Positions 17,058 to 25,533 of a DNA stretch of 36,209 nucleotides are shown here, one piece after another. Position 1 is the first letter of the stretch; each line of letters starts with the position of its first letter. Location of the stretch: assembly GCF_001758365.1 (NCBI RefSeq), contig NZ_LZFO01000029.1:1-36209 (forward strand), written 5' to 3'. The notes below the pieces were generated by a model. That model had not been told where the DNA came from. It saw only the letters and a program-made list of their open reading frames with translations, and searched no databases. A program made the position numbers and the translations under genes. The stretch is from Clostridium acetireducens DSM 10703 (GTDB taxonomy: Bacteria > Bacillota > Clostridia > Clostridiales > Clostridiaceae).

Positions 17058-19079
17058 GTGGATAATAATTTTAATCATGTTTCATTTTTATGGAATATTG
17101 CAGAAAGTTTAAGAGGAACATATAAAGAAGAAGATTATAGAAAAGTAATGCTTCCAATGATAGTAGTAAGAAGATTTGATTGTTTATTAGATAATTATGA
17201 TAGGGAAATAATAAAAAAAGTATATAAAGAGTACGATTTTTTACCAGAAGAAGAAAGAGATGAAATAGTTATAGCGGATCTAAAAGAAAATCATAATATG
17301 GATTTACAGTTTTATAACGTATCTGATTTTACATGGAAGAAACTTTTAGATGATAGTGAAAATATAAAGTCAAACTTTGAGGAGTACTTAAATGGATTTT
17401 CTAATAATGTAAAAGAAATAATCGGTAAATTTAAGTTTAAAGATGAAATAGCTCAATTGGATAGAAAAAATAAACTATATGCAGTACTTCAAAAGATGTA
17501 TGAGGTGGATCTTCACATAAATGCAGTATCTAATAATAAAATGGGATACATATATGAAGAAATGCTAAGAAGATTTACAGAAAACTCAGCAGCTGGAGAG
17601 CAGTATACTCCAAGAGAAGTAATTAGACTTTGTATGGAGATGTTATTTTTAGGTAAAGAAAGTTTTCTTACTGAAGAAGGAAAAGTAATATCTATAGCGG
17701 ATTTCTGTTGTGGAACAGGTGGAATGCTTTCCATAGGTGAAGATTATATTGAGAAACTAAATCCAAAAGCAATAGTTGATGTATATGGTCAAGAATTACT
17801 AGATGAATCTTTTGCAATATGTCAGGCAGATATGCTTATGAAAGGTCAAAATACAGATAACATAAGACTTGGAAATACTTTGACTGAAGATAGATTTAGT
17901 GGAGATCATATGAGATTCCTTATAAGTAATCCTCCATTTGGAGTAACTTGGAAGGATGAAGAAAAGAAGGTTAAAGAAGAAGCTGATTTAGGTTTTGACG
18001 GTAGATTTGGAGCAGGAACTCCAAGAGTAAGTGACGGTTCATTACTATTCCTTCAAAATATGATAAGCAAGATGTATCAAGATGAAGAAGGAAGTAGAAT
18101 AGCTATAATTTTTAACGGATCACCATTATTTACAGGGGATGCAGGTAGCGGAGAATCTAACATTAGAAAATGGATTATAGAAAATGATTTATTAGAAGGA
18201 ATTATAGCATTACCTACAGATATGTTCTACAACACAGGCATAGCTACTTATATATGGGTTCTTACCAATAGAAAAGAAGAAAAGAGAAAAGGTAAGATAC
18301 AACTTGTTAATGCAACAGAGTATTATCAAAGTATGAGAAAGAGCTTAGGTAATAAGAGAAAAGAAATATCACCAGAACAAATACAAGAAATTAAAGCTTT
18401 ATATGCAAGCTTTGAAGCAAACGATAACTGTAAGATATTCGATAATAAAGAATTTGGATATAGAAAAATAACTATAGAAAGACCATTAAAACTAAGCTTT
18501 AAAGTAAATGAAGAAGCTATAGAAAGAGTAAAGGAAACAACTCAATTTATTAAATTAGCAGTATCAAAGAAAAAAGATGAAACAGTAAAAGCACAAGAGG
18601 AAGAAGCAGGAAGAGAAGAACAAGAAAAAATAATAAAAATGCTAGAAAGCTTTGATAGGGATAAGGAATACTTAAATAGAGAAGAATTTATAAAAGAGAT
18701 TAAAGGAAAAGCAAAAGAATATGGAATTAAACTTGGAGCAGCACTTTTAAAAGCTATATGGACAGCTATTGGGGAAAGAAATGAAAATGCAGATATATGT
18801 AAAGATTCTAAAGGAAATATAGAAAGCGACTCTAGCTTAAAAGATACAGAATCAATCCCACTAAAGGAAAATATAAATGAATACTTTGAAAGAGAAGTAA
18901 AACCACATGTAGAAGATGCTCATATGGATGAAAGTACCTTTAATAATATAGGATATGAAATACCATTTACTAGACATTTTTATAAATATGAAAAATTAAG
19001 ACCTTTTGCTGAAATAATGAAAGAAGTTGAAGAATTAGAAAATGAAATAACTTTAGAAATAAAGAAGGTGCTAGGCTAA
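17058..19079 (+). CDS. hsdM: Type I restriction-modification methylase subunit
   Basis: The protein has 673 residues. The N-terminal helical domain (DYRKVMLPMIVVRRFDCLLD) is typical of HsdM. GEQYTPREVIRL precedes the SAM-binding motif ADFCCGTGGML (214-224), and the catalytic motif is SNPPFG (290-295); both are intact. The last 170 residues form a charged, probably helical extension beyond the core. HsdM makes N6-methyladenine at the site chosen by HsdS and joins HsdR for restriction. The start is GTG, set by AAAGGAGAG ten bases upstream. The hsdS ATG overlaps its stop codon (TAATG), so translation is coupled. Confidence 0.95.
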   Translation: MDNNFNHVSFLWNIAESLRGTYKEEDYRKVMLPMIVVRRFDCLLDNYDREIIKKVYKEYDFLPEEERDEIVIADLKENHNMDLQFYNVSDFTWKKLLDDSENIKSNFEEYLNGFSNNVKEIIGKFKFKDEIAQLDRKNKLYAVLQKMYEVDLHINAVSNNKMGYIYEEMLRRFTENSAAGEQYTPREVIRLCMEMLFLGKESFLTEEGKVISIADFCCGTGGMLSIGEDYIEKLNPKAIVDVYGQELLDESFAICQADMLMKGQNTDNIRLGNTLTEDRFSGDHMRFLISNPPFGVTWKDEEKKVKEEADLGFDGRFGAGTPRVSDGSLLFLQNMISKMYQDEEGSRIAIIFNGSPLFTGDAGSGESNIRKWIIENDLLEGIIALPTDMFYNTGIATYIWVLTNRKEEKRKGKIQLVNATEYYQSMRKSLGNKRKEISPEQIQEIKALYASFEANDNCKIFDNKEFGYRKITIERPLKLSFKVNEEAIERVKETTQFIKLAVSKKKDETVKAQEEEAGREEQEKIIKMLESFDRDKEYLNREEFIKEIKGKAKEYGIKLGAALLKAIWTAIGERNENADICKDSKGNIESDSSLKDTESIPLKENINEYFEREVKPHVEDAHMDESTFNNIGYEIPFTRHFYKYEKLRPFAEIMKEVEELENEITLEIKKVLG

Positions 19080-20374
19080 TGAAATTTAGATATAGAAATG
19101 AATATGAGATGAAGGATAGTGGGGTTGAATGGATTGGGAAAATACCCGTGGATTGGGAAAAAGGCAAGTTTAAAAACTTTGTTTTTTATCAAGAAGGTCC
19201 AGGATTGAGAAACTGGCAATTTAAAGATGAAGGAATTAAGGTAATTTGCGTAACTAATATTACGGATAAAGGGATTGATTTCAGTAAGTATACTAAGTAT
19301 ATTTCGTATGATGAATATAAAAATTCTTACATCCATTTTAAAGTTAATAAAGGTGATATACTTCTATCTAGTTCAGGAGCATCTTGGGGCAAAGTGGCAA
19401 CATTTAACGATGATGAAGAAGTAATATTGAATACTAGCACAATTAGAATAAATGAAAATACCAATAAACTGAAAAAGGACTTTATAAAATATTCATTAAT
19501 TAGTGATAGTGTAAGAGAACAATTGAATCTTTTAATGACAGGTTCATGCCAACCTAATTTTGGACCATCACACTTAGAAAGAGTCAAAATACCTATACCT
19601 TTATTAGATGAACAGTATAAAATTATTGAATTTTTAAATCAAAAAACAGCTGAATTTGATTCTATAATTTCAAAAAAAGAAGCGTTAATTAAAAAATTAG
19701 AAGAAGCTAAGAAAAGTCTTATAAGTGAAGTTGTAACAGGTAAGGTTAAGGTGGTTAAAACTTCTAATGGATATGAGCTGGTGGAAAGAAAAAAAGAAGA
19801 AATGAAGGATAGTGGAGTTGAGTGGCTAGGAGATGTACCGAGTGAATGGAAACTTACTAAATTAAAATACAATTTGTGTAAAATAGGAAGTGGAAAAACT
19901 CCTAAAGGTGGAGCGGAAGTATACACAGATAATGGGGTTGTTTTCATAAGAAGTCAGAATGTATATAATGACGGACTAAGATTAGATGATGTTGTTTTTA
20001 TAAATGAGGAAATTGATAATGAAATGAATAATTCACGAGTTAAATTTAATGATGTATTATTAAATATTACTGGTGGATCAATTGGAAGAAGTAGTCTTGT
20101 AGATAAGATAAATCTGAGGGCTAATGTTAATCAGCATGTTTGTATATTAAGACCAATAATCTATAAAATTAATCCTACTCTTTTACATGCAATTATTCAG
20201 AGTAATGTAACACAACTACAAATCCAAGCATTACAAAATGGATCCAATAGAGAAGGATTAAATTTTGAACAAATTGCAAATATTTTAATAGTAAAAAATA
20301 ACGATATGAAAGAACAAGAATTGATAGTTAAATATATACAAAATGTTACTGATAATATATATATCAATAAATAA
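19079..20374 (+). CDS. hsdS: Type I specificity subunit, truncated by a frameshift at an (AT)5 tract
   Basis: As it stands the protein has 431 residues. It contains target-recognition domain 1 (about 1-170), the central conserved region (178-250, including LIKKLEEAKKSLISEVVTGK) and target-recognition domain 2 (250-410). Both halves begin with MKDSGVEW, showing the internal repeat of HsdS. It stops soon after an (AT)5 tract at 20355-20364, before the distal conserved coiled coil. That region is encoded just downstream in the +1 frame to 20462. One more AT unit would give a continuous protein of 461 residues. HsdS chooses the DNA target for methylation and cutting; loss of the distal part may weaken or change assembly. 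A sequencing error is possible. Confidence 0.9.
   Translation: MKFRYRNEYEMKDSGVEWIGKIPVDWEKGKFKNFVFYQEGPGLRNWQFKDEGIKVICVTNITDKGIDFSKYTKYISYDEYKNSYIHFKVNKGDILLSSSGASWGKVATFNDDEEVILNTSTIRINENTNKLKKDFIKYSLISDSVREQLNLLMTGSCQPNFGPSHLERVKIPIPLLDEQYKIIEFLNQKTAEFDSIISKKEALIKKLEEAKKSLISEVVTGKVKVVKTSNGYELVERKKEEMKDSGVEWLGDVPSEWKLTKLKYNLCKIGSGKTPKGGAEVYTDNGVVFIRSQNVYNDGLRLDDVVFINEEIDNEMNNSRVKFNDVLLNITGGSIGRSSLVDKINLRANVNQHVCILRPIIYKINPTLLHAIIQSNVTQLQIQALQNGSNREGLNFEQIANILIVKNNDMKEQELIVKYIQNVTDNIYINK
20355..20364 (+). repeat. (AT)5 dinucleotide tract, possible slippage switch in hsdS
   Basis: Five AT units lie exactly at the end of the readable hsdS frame. Gain of one unit, two bases, restores the frame to the distal conserved region. 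Short repeats of this kind can change length by slipped-strand pairing, although five units is short for a fast switch. Confidence 0.55.
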
Positions 20375-20462
20375 AGTTAAACAACAAATAGAAAAACTAA
20401 AAGAAGCCAAACAAAGCTTAATAAGTGAAGCAGTTACTGGGAAAATAGAAATTTTAGATTAG
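20367..20462 (+). pseudogene. hsdS: Out-of-frame distal conserved region of hsdS
   Basis: This reads in the frame +1 to hsdS: INKVKQQIEKLKEAKQSLI and then SEAVTGKIEILD before TAG at 20460-20462. It mirrors the central repeat of the same gene (KKLEEAKKSLISEVVTGK), so it is the detached second conserved region. There is an ATG in this frame at 20343, but no good ribosome site, so separate translation is doubtful. Confidence 0.8.
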
Positions 20463-20541
20463 TTATAGATATTTAAATCTCTTTTGTATTTGATGGCAAA
20501 TCTATTGATATAATAATTTTAAGGAAAGGAGATGTATAGAA

Positions 20542-21708
20542 ATGAAGGTAGAAAAAATAAAGTACAATGGGCATGAGTTATTTAATAATTTAGAGATAGA
20601 TTTTAAAGATTCTAATGAAGATATATTAAATACTATTGTTATTATTGGTGAAAATGGAGTTGGTAAAACAACGCTTTTAAAAGAAATATATCAAATGTTT
20701 GATTTTACAAAAGCCTTTATGAAAGAGTTGTATATAAAAGACAATTTAGCTAAAATAACTTGTAACTCTACTACTATTTTCTTGGAAGGAAATGACGAAG
20801 AGTTAATGATTATAAATGAAATTTGGCATAATGATGAAGTTGTAGATAATAATAATGTAACTAAAGTCATATATATGCCAACAGAAATTAATTTTGAAAA
20901 GATTAATAAAGTGGATAATACATTAAATTTCACACCAGATTTTAGAAATATAATTGATCAAAACATTACTCAAAATGTACCATCATTTATAGCAACTAAA
21001 ATAAATAAAGAAATATTTAAAAATAGAAATAAAACTATAGGTGAAGTTATAGATAAAGTTTGTGATGACATAAATAGTATATTTTCCGTTATGGATTTAG
21101 ATGTTAAGCTAGTAGGGCTTTCTGAAACTAACGAAACAAAACCTATATTTAGGAACAGTTTAGGAAAAGAATTTGATATTACTGGATTATCTTCAGGGGA
21201 AAAACAATTATTTTTAAGAGCATTATCTTTAAAATTTTTAGAAGTAAATAATTCGATAATTTTAATTGATGAACCAGAAATATCCTTGCATCCAGAGTGG
21301 CAAAGAAAGATAATTGATGTTTATGAAAGTATAGGAGAAAATAATCAATTAATTATAGCAACTCATTCACCACATATTATTGGAAATATAGAATCAAAAC
21401 AATTGCGTATTTTAAAGAAAGATTCAGATGGTATTAAACTTGTTGATAATAATGAGTTAAATGAAACCTATGGAAAAAACATAGGTGATATATTAAGCAC
21501 AACTATGAAAGTGGATAGCTTAAGAAATGAGGACATTACTAGTAAACTAAATAAAGCTTATGAATTGTTAAATAAAAATTTATATGATACAGAAGAATTT
21601 AATGAAATATTTAATTATCTAAGAAAGTATTTAGGAGATTTAGATAAAGATATTATGAGAATAAGATTAGATATATCTGTTAGGAATAAGAAAAATGCTA
21701 AAGATTAA
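20542..21708 (+). CDS. ptuA: Septu-type AAA/ABC ATPase, PtuA-like
   Basis: The protein has 388 residues and is an ATPase of the SMC/ABC-like OLD-ATPase kind: Walker A GENGVGKT (36-43), ABC signature LSSGEKQ (216-222), Walker B IILIDEPE (239-246) and the histidine switch ATHSPHI (273-279). No nuclease domain is joined to it. The next gene, overlapping by 14 bases, is an HNH nuclease of PtuB type. That gene pair is the hallmark of the Septu anti-phage system, in which PtuA senses and controls the nuclease. No reverse transcriptase is nearby, so it is not a retron. AAGGAAAGGAG precedes the ATG. The pair interrupts the usual hsdS-hsdR order. Confidence 0.8.
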   Translation: MKVEKIKYNGHELFNNLEIDFKDSNEDILNTIVIIGENGVGKTTLLKEIYQMFDFTKAFMKELYIKDNLAKITCNSTTIFLEGNDEELMIINEIWHNDEVVDNNNVTKVIYMPTEINFEKINKVDNTLNFTPDFRNIIDQNITQNVPSFIATKINKEIFKNRNKTIGEVIDKVCDDINSIFSVMDLDVKLVGLSETNETKPIFRNSLGKEFDITGLSSGEKQLFLRALSLKFLEVNNSIILIDEPEISLHPEWQRKIIDVYESIGENNQLIIATHSPHIIGNIESKQLRILKKDSDGIKLVDNNELNETYGKNIGDILSTTMKVDSLRNEDITSKLNKAYELLNKNLYDTEEFNEIFNYLRKYLGDLDKDIMRIRLDISVRNKKNAKD

Positions 21709-22297
21709 TAAAGAACAAGAACCAAACTTTCTATTAGAATATAAGAAAAAATATACTCCTAAATCATGGACAGATTATGATAAGGATAATATTAGAAATA
21801 AAATTAAGGAAAATATATTAATAGAACAAGAAGAATATTGTCCTTATTGTGAAAAGAGAATATATGACAATAATGATGGTCATATAGAGCATATTATGCC
21901 AAGAGATAAATATCCAAATAAGTTTCAGAATTATGATAATCTTTTAGTATCATGTAATCAAAAAAATAGTTGTGGAATGTATAAAAAAAATAAGTATGAT
22001 GATGATTTTATAAATCCAGTTATAGACAATCCAGGGGATTATTTTAGTTACAATATCGCAAATGGAGAGATAGTACCAAAAAGTAATGATGAAAATAGTA
22101 ATAAATATATAAGAGCATCCTATACAATAAGTATTTTAAATTTGAACTGTTATGAATTAAAGGAAGCTAGAAAAGCTTTGATAGATATACTAGAGGTTTA
22201 TAGAGAAAATTATGATGAATATGATGAGTATTTACAATTCTTTTTAGATGATGGTCATAACTTTCCAAGTTTAATAAAATTATATATGCAATTGTAG
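21695..22297 (+). CDS. ptuB: Septu-type HNH nuclease, PtuB-like
   Basis: The protein has 200 residues. The HNH core is clear: CPYC (49-52), then HIEHIMPRDKYP (63-74), NLLVSCN (82-88) and a second cysteine at C93. The paired cysteines can hold a zinc ion and the histidines are the catalytic and metal ligands. The arrangement matches the TIGR02646/PtuB family known from Septu and retron Ec78 systems, where it cleaves nucleic acid during infection under control of PtuA. Its ATG overlaps the ptuA end by 14 bases, so the two are translationally coupled. The remaining C-terminal part is helical. The nucleic acid target here is unknown. Confidence 0.8.
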   Translation: MLKINKEQEPNFLLEYKKKYTPKSWTDYDKDNIRNKIKENILIEQEEYCPYCEKRIYDNNDGHIEHIMPRDKYPNKFQNYDNLLVSCNQKNSCGMYKKNKYDDDFINPVIDNPGDYFSYNIANGEIVPKSNDENSNKYIRASYTISILNLNCYELKEARKALIDILEVYRENYDEYDEYLQFFLDDGHNFPSLIKLYMQL

Positions 22298-22317
22298 AAA
22301 GGGGGAATGGGGATAAT

Positions 22318-25299
22318 ATGTTACCTAAGGAAAGAAACTTAGAAGAAAGCATTGAGAATTATTTAGTTTCAGCAGGATATGAACAAGGTCATTCTCAGGA
22401 ATTTGATTTACAGTATTGTTTATTTACTGATGATTTATTTAGATTTTTAGAAGTTACTCAAAAGGATTTAATAGATGAGTTTAAATTTAATCACGGAACT
22501 AACTGGAAAAAGGCTTTTTTAGATTTACTTAATTCAAACATAAGTAAAAGAGGTCTTATACATGTTTTAAGAAATGGTATAGAAGATATCATGATGAATG
22601 GTACTTTTAAGCTATTTTATAATAAGCCTAACTTGAGTTCTAATAAAACAGACCTTAATAATTATAAAGAAAATATATTTAAGATTACTAGACAGCTTAA
22701 ATATAGTACTAAAAATAATAACACTTTGGATGTAGTATTATCTTTAAATGGTTTTTCTATTATAGTTATGGAACTTAAGAATCAATTTACTGGGCAAAAT
22801 GTTTATAATGCTATAAGACAGTTTAAAGAGGATAGAGATCCAAAGGAAAAGTTATTTGGATTTAATGAAAGAGTATTAGATTACTTTGCATTAGACACTG
22901 ATGAAGTATATATGACAACGCAGCTTAAAGGAGCCAAGACTTTCTTCTTGCCATTTAATAAAGGTTATAATAGAGGAAAAGGAAATCCACCAGTAGAAGG
23001 CAAGGAAAAGACTTGTTATCTTTGGGAAGATATATTAAAAAAAGACAGTTTACTTGATATTATTAGACGTTTTTATTTTATAGAAAAAAAAGATAATAAA
23101 AAAAGAGCAATTTTTCCCAGGTATCACCAGTTAGATGCTGTAAGAAAGATTGTAGCAGATTTAAAAGAAAACAAAGCAGGATTAAATTATCTTATAGAAC
23201 ATAGTGCGGGTAGTGGAAAGACAAATACAATAGCATGGACTGCCCATAGATTATCAAGTTTACATGATGAAGATGATAATGCAATATTTGATTCAATTAT
23301 TGTAGTTACAGATAGAAAAGTGCTTGATAAACAGCTTCAAGATGCTATATATCAACTTGAACATAAAAAAGGATTAGTACTTAAAATAGACGATAAGAAA
23401 AATTCATCAGATTTAGCTAAGGCTATAACAAGTGGAGTTAAGATAATAATAACCACTATTCAAAAATTCCCTTATGCCCTTGAAAAGATAGAGTCATTAG
23501 AGAAAAGAAAATATGCTGTTATAATTGATGAGGCTCATTCATCAACAGCAGGTGAAAATATGAGTGCGCTGAAAGAAACTTTAGCTGGAAAAACTCTAGA
23601 AGAAGTAGCTAAGGAACAGACAGAAGAAGAAAAAAATGAAAAATCTAGTATGGATAAAATGTCTGAGTTAATTGAAAAAAGAACAGATTTAAAAAATGTA
23701 AGTTTCTTTGCTTTTACAGCTACACCTAAGAATAAAACAATGCAAATATTTGGTAGAGTTGGACAAGATGGATTGCCACATGAATTTCATTTATATTCTA
23801 TGAAACAAGCAATAGAAGAAAAATTTATATTAGATGTTCTTAAGAATTATATGCCAGTAAGTGTCTATTATAAAGTTGGAAAGAAAATAGAAGATAATCC
23901 TGAATTTGATAAAGGTGAAGCTAAAAGAGCTATAAATAGGTTTGTTAGCTTAAATGAATATAATATAAGAACAAAAGTTGAAACCATAGTAGATGATTTT
24001 GTTGAAAATAGAGCCATGTGGATAGGTGGAAAAGCTAAAGGTATGGTTGTTACTGCTAGTAGACTTCATGCAGTAAGATATAAATTAGCAATAGATAGAT
24101 ATATTAGAGAAAAAGGATATAATATTAAAGCATTAGTGGCCTTTTCAGGAACTGTTAATGATGAAGGTGAAGAATACACAGAAATATCTATGAATAAAGA
24201 TGTTGCACCAGATATTACTGAAAGCAATCTACCTAAAATATTTGATAAAGATGAGTTTAAAATTCTTATTGTTGCAGAAAAATATCAAACAGGTTTTGAC
24301 CAACCAAAGCTATGTGCAATGTACGTAGATAAGAAGCTAGATGGAGTAAAAACTGTACAAACTTTATCAAGATTAAACAGAACTTATCCTGATAAACAAA
24401 CATTTATTTTAGATTTTCAAAATTCAGTAGAAGATATTCAAGAAGCATACAAGCCATATTTTGAAATGACTAATATAGATAAGGTTACAGACCCCAATGT
24501 AGTAAATGATTTATGGTATCAGTTGCATGAATATGGAGTATATTATGATGAAGAAGTAAATGACTTTGCAACTCTTTTTTATAAAGAGAAAAGAACTAAT
24601 TCACAAAATGGAAAAATGAATAGCATAATTGATAAAGGAGTAGAAAGATATTGCTTTATTGAAGAAGATGATGAGAAGCAGGCAGATGAATTTAAAAAGA
24701 AAGCACAGAAGTACGTAACATTCTACAATTTTTTGCTTCAGATATATCCTCTTAAAAATTTAAATCTTTTAAGACTACAGGTGTATTTAGTAGCTTTATT
24801 AAAGAAGTTGCCTAAGAAGGGAAAAGAAAGAATAAATCTTGATGATATTTTAAGTTTAGATTATTATAAACTACAAAAGTTAAGTAAAGATGAAAAGATG
24901 GGTTCAGATATATCATTAAGTTATGCGGATGGTGAATTAGTTGGAATATCAGAAAATGCGGAGTCTCGTATTAATGAAGAACAAGAAGAGTATTTAGATG
25001 ATATAATACAAAGAATAAATGATGTATTTGGAATAGGACTTACAGAAGAAGATAGAATAGTTATAGATCACTACGAAGAAATGTTTAAACAAGATAAAAA
25101 TATTATGGATATAGCTAAGGCTAATAGTTATGAAGACTTAGTAAATACCTTTGCTAAGAGTTACTTCAAAAGAGGTATTGTTAAAGCCAAAAATAGAAAT
25201 GACAGATTAGTTAAAGAAATACTAACTAATGCAAATCTTCAAAACTTTATGGTTCACTATTTAGCTGAAAAAATATATGATGAGGCTAATAATAGATAG
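22318..25299 (+). CDS. hsdR: Type I restriction endonuclease/translocase subunit
   Basis: The protein has 993 residues, a normal HsdR length. The N-terminal nuclease domain has Asp138 in LDVVLSLNG and the ELK motif at 152-154, followed by a QxxxY-like helix. The helicase motor follows: Walker A SAGSGKT (296-302), VVTDRKVLDKQL, IIDEAHSS (DEAH 404-407) and FFAFTATPK, then motif VI-like TLSRLNRTYP. It moves DNA and cuts it far from unmethylated targets when joined to HsdM and HsdS. GAAAGGGGG precedes the ATG and the gene starts 21 bases after ptuB, in the same direction. A terminator follows. No truncation is visible. Confidence 0.95.
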   Translation: MLPKERNLEESIENYLVSAGYEQGHSQEFDLQYCLFTDDLFRFLEVTQKDLIDEFKFNHGTNWKKAFLDLLNSNISKRGLIHVLRNGIEDIMMNGTFKLFYNKPNLSSNKTDLNNYKENIFKITRQLKYSTKNNNTLDVVLSLNGFSIIVMELKNQFTGQNVYNAIRQFKEDRDPKEKLFGFNERVLDYFALDTDEVYMTTQLKGAKTFFLPFNKGYNRGKGNPPVEGKEKTCYLWEDILKKDSLLDIIRRFYFIEKKDNKKRAIFPRYHQLDAVRKIVADLKENKAGLNYLIEHSAGSGKTNTIAWTAHRLSSLHDEDDNAIFDSIIVVTDRKVLDKQLQDAIYQLEHKKGLVLKIDDKKNSSDLAKAITSGVKIIITTIQKFPYALEKIESLEKRKYAVIIDEAHSSTAGENMSALKETLAGKTLEEVAKEQTEEEKNEKSSMDKMSELIEKRTDLKNVSFFAFTATPKNKTMQIFGRVGQDGLPHEFHLYSMKQAIEEKFILDVLKNYMPVSVYYKVGKKIEDNPEFDKGEAKRAINRFVSLNEYNIRTKVETIVDDFVENRAMWIGGKAKGMVVTASRLHAVRYKLAIDRYIREKGYNIKALVAFSGTVNDEGEEYTEISMNKDVAPDITESNLPKIFDKDEFKILIVAEKYQTGFDQPKLCAMYVDKKLDGVKTVQTLSRLNRTYPDKQTFILDFQNSVEDIQEAYKPYFEMTNIDKVTDPNVVNDLWYQLHEYGVYYDEEVNDFATLFYKEKRTNSQNGKMNSIIDKGVERYCFIEEDDEKQADEFKKKAQKYVTFYNFLLQIYPLKNLNLLRLQVYLVALLKKLPKKGKERINLDDILSLDYYKLQKLSKDEKMGSDISLSYADGELVGISENAESRINEEQEEYLDDIIQRINDVFGIGLTEEDRIVIDHYEEMFKQDKNIMDIAKANSYEDLVNTFAKSYFKRGIVKAKNRNDRLVKEILTNANLQNFMVHYLAEKIYDEANNR

Positions 25300-25309
25300 G
25301 TAGCATTTT

Positions 25310-25345
25310 ATAAAGCACTAGGTACAATAGTATCTGGTGCTTTAT
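25310..25345 (+). terminator. Terminator after hsdR
   Basis: Bases 25310-25324 pair with 25331-25345 over 15 positions, including two G-U pairs, with a six-base loop. It lies ten bases after the hsdR stop codon. There is no long T run afterwards, so strength is uncertain. Confidence 0.65.
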
Positions 25346-25426
25346 TGCGGTAATAATTCTAAAATATAAAGCAGAAGTTATTGATATTAAAATTTTAACT
25401 TAATAAAAATAAAGTAGAAAAATATA

Positions 25427-25455
25427 TTGATTTTTTTAAAATAAGGTGATATTAT
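25427..25455 (+). promoter_or_regulatory. Promoter of the histidine operon
   Basis: TTGATT (25427-25432) is followed after 17 bases by TATTAT (25450-25455), with TG one base before it, an extended -10. Transcription would begin near 25462, right at the start of the dyad at 25464-25491. Confidence 0.7.
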
Positions 25456-25463
25456 AAATACAA

Positions 25464-25491
25464 TAGTTTATCACGATAAAGTGATAAACTA
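25464..25491. promoter_or_regulatory. Perfect 11-bp dyad at the his transcription start, candidate operator
   Basis: TAGTTTATCAC (25464-25474) is perfectly inverted at 25481-25491 around GATAAA. It covers the predicted transcription start of the his operon. A repressor-binding site is the simplest reading; a 5' mRNA hairpin is the alternative. No T-box motifs were seen in this leader of about 70 bases. Confidence 0.6.
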
Positions 25492-25533
25492 ATAATTATT
25501 TAAAGTAATGAATTATTAAAGCGAGGAGAGTTT

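Noticed and set aside
20542-22297. Retron (Ec78-like) rather than Septu
   Set aside because: Retron Ec78 carries PtuAB-like effectors, but there is no reverse transcriptase gene and no msr-msd-like structure in the surrounding sequence.
12756-25400. Similar AT-rich sequences around TTATTGAT near 12765 and 25380 as possible direct repeats flanking the defence island
   Set aside because: The exact match is about eight bases in very AT-rich DNA, with no integrase or tRNA gene nearby, so it cannot be called an attachment site.
25300-25533. T-box leader for the histidine operon
   Set aside because: The leader after the predicted transcription start is only about 70 bases, and no T-box sequence or specifier stem was found.
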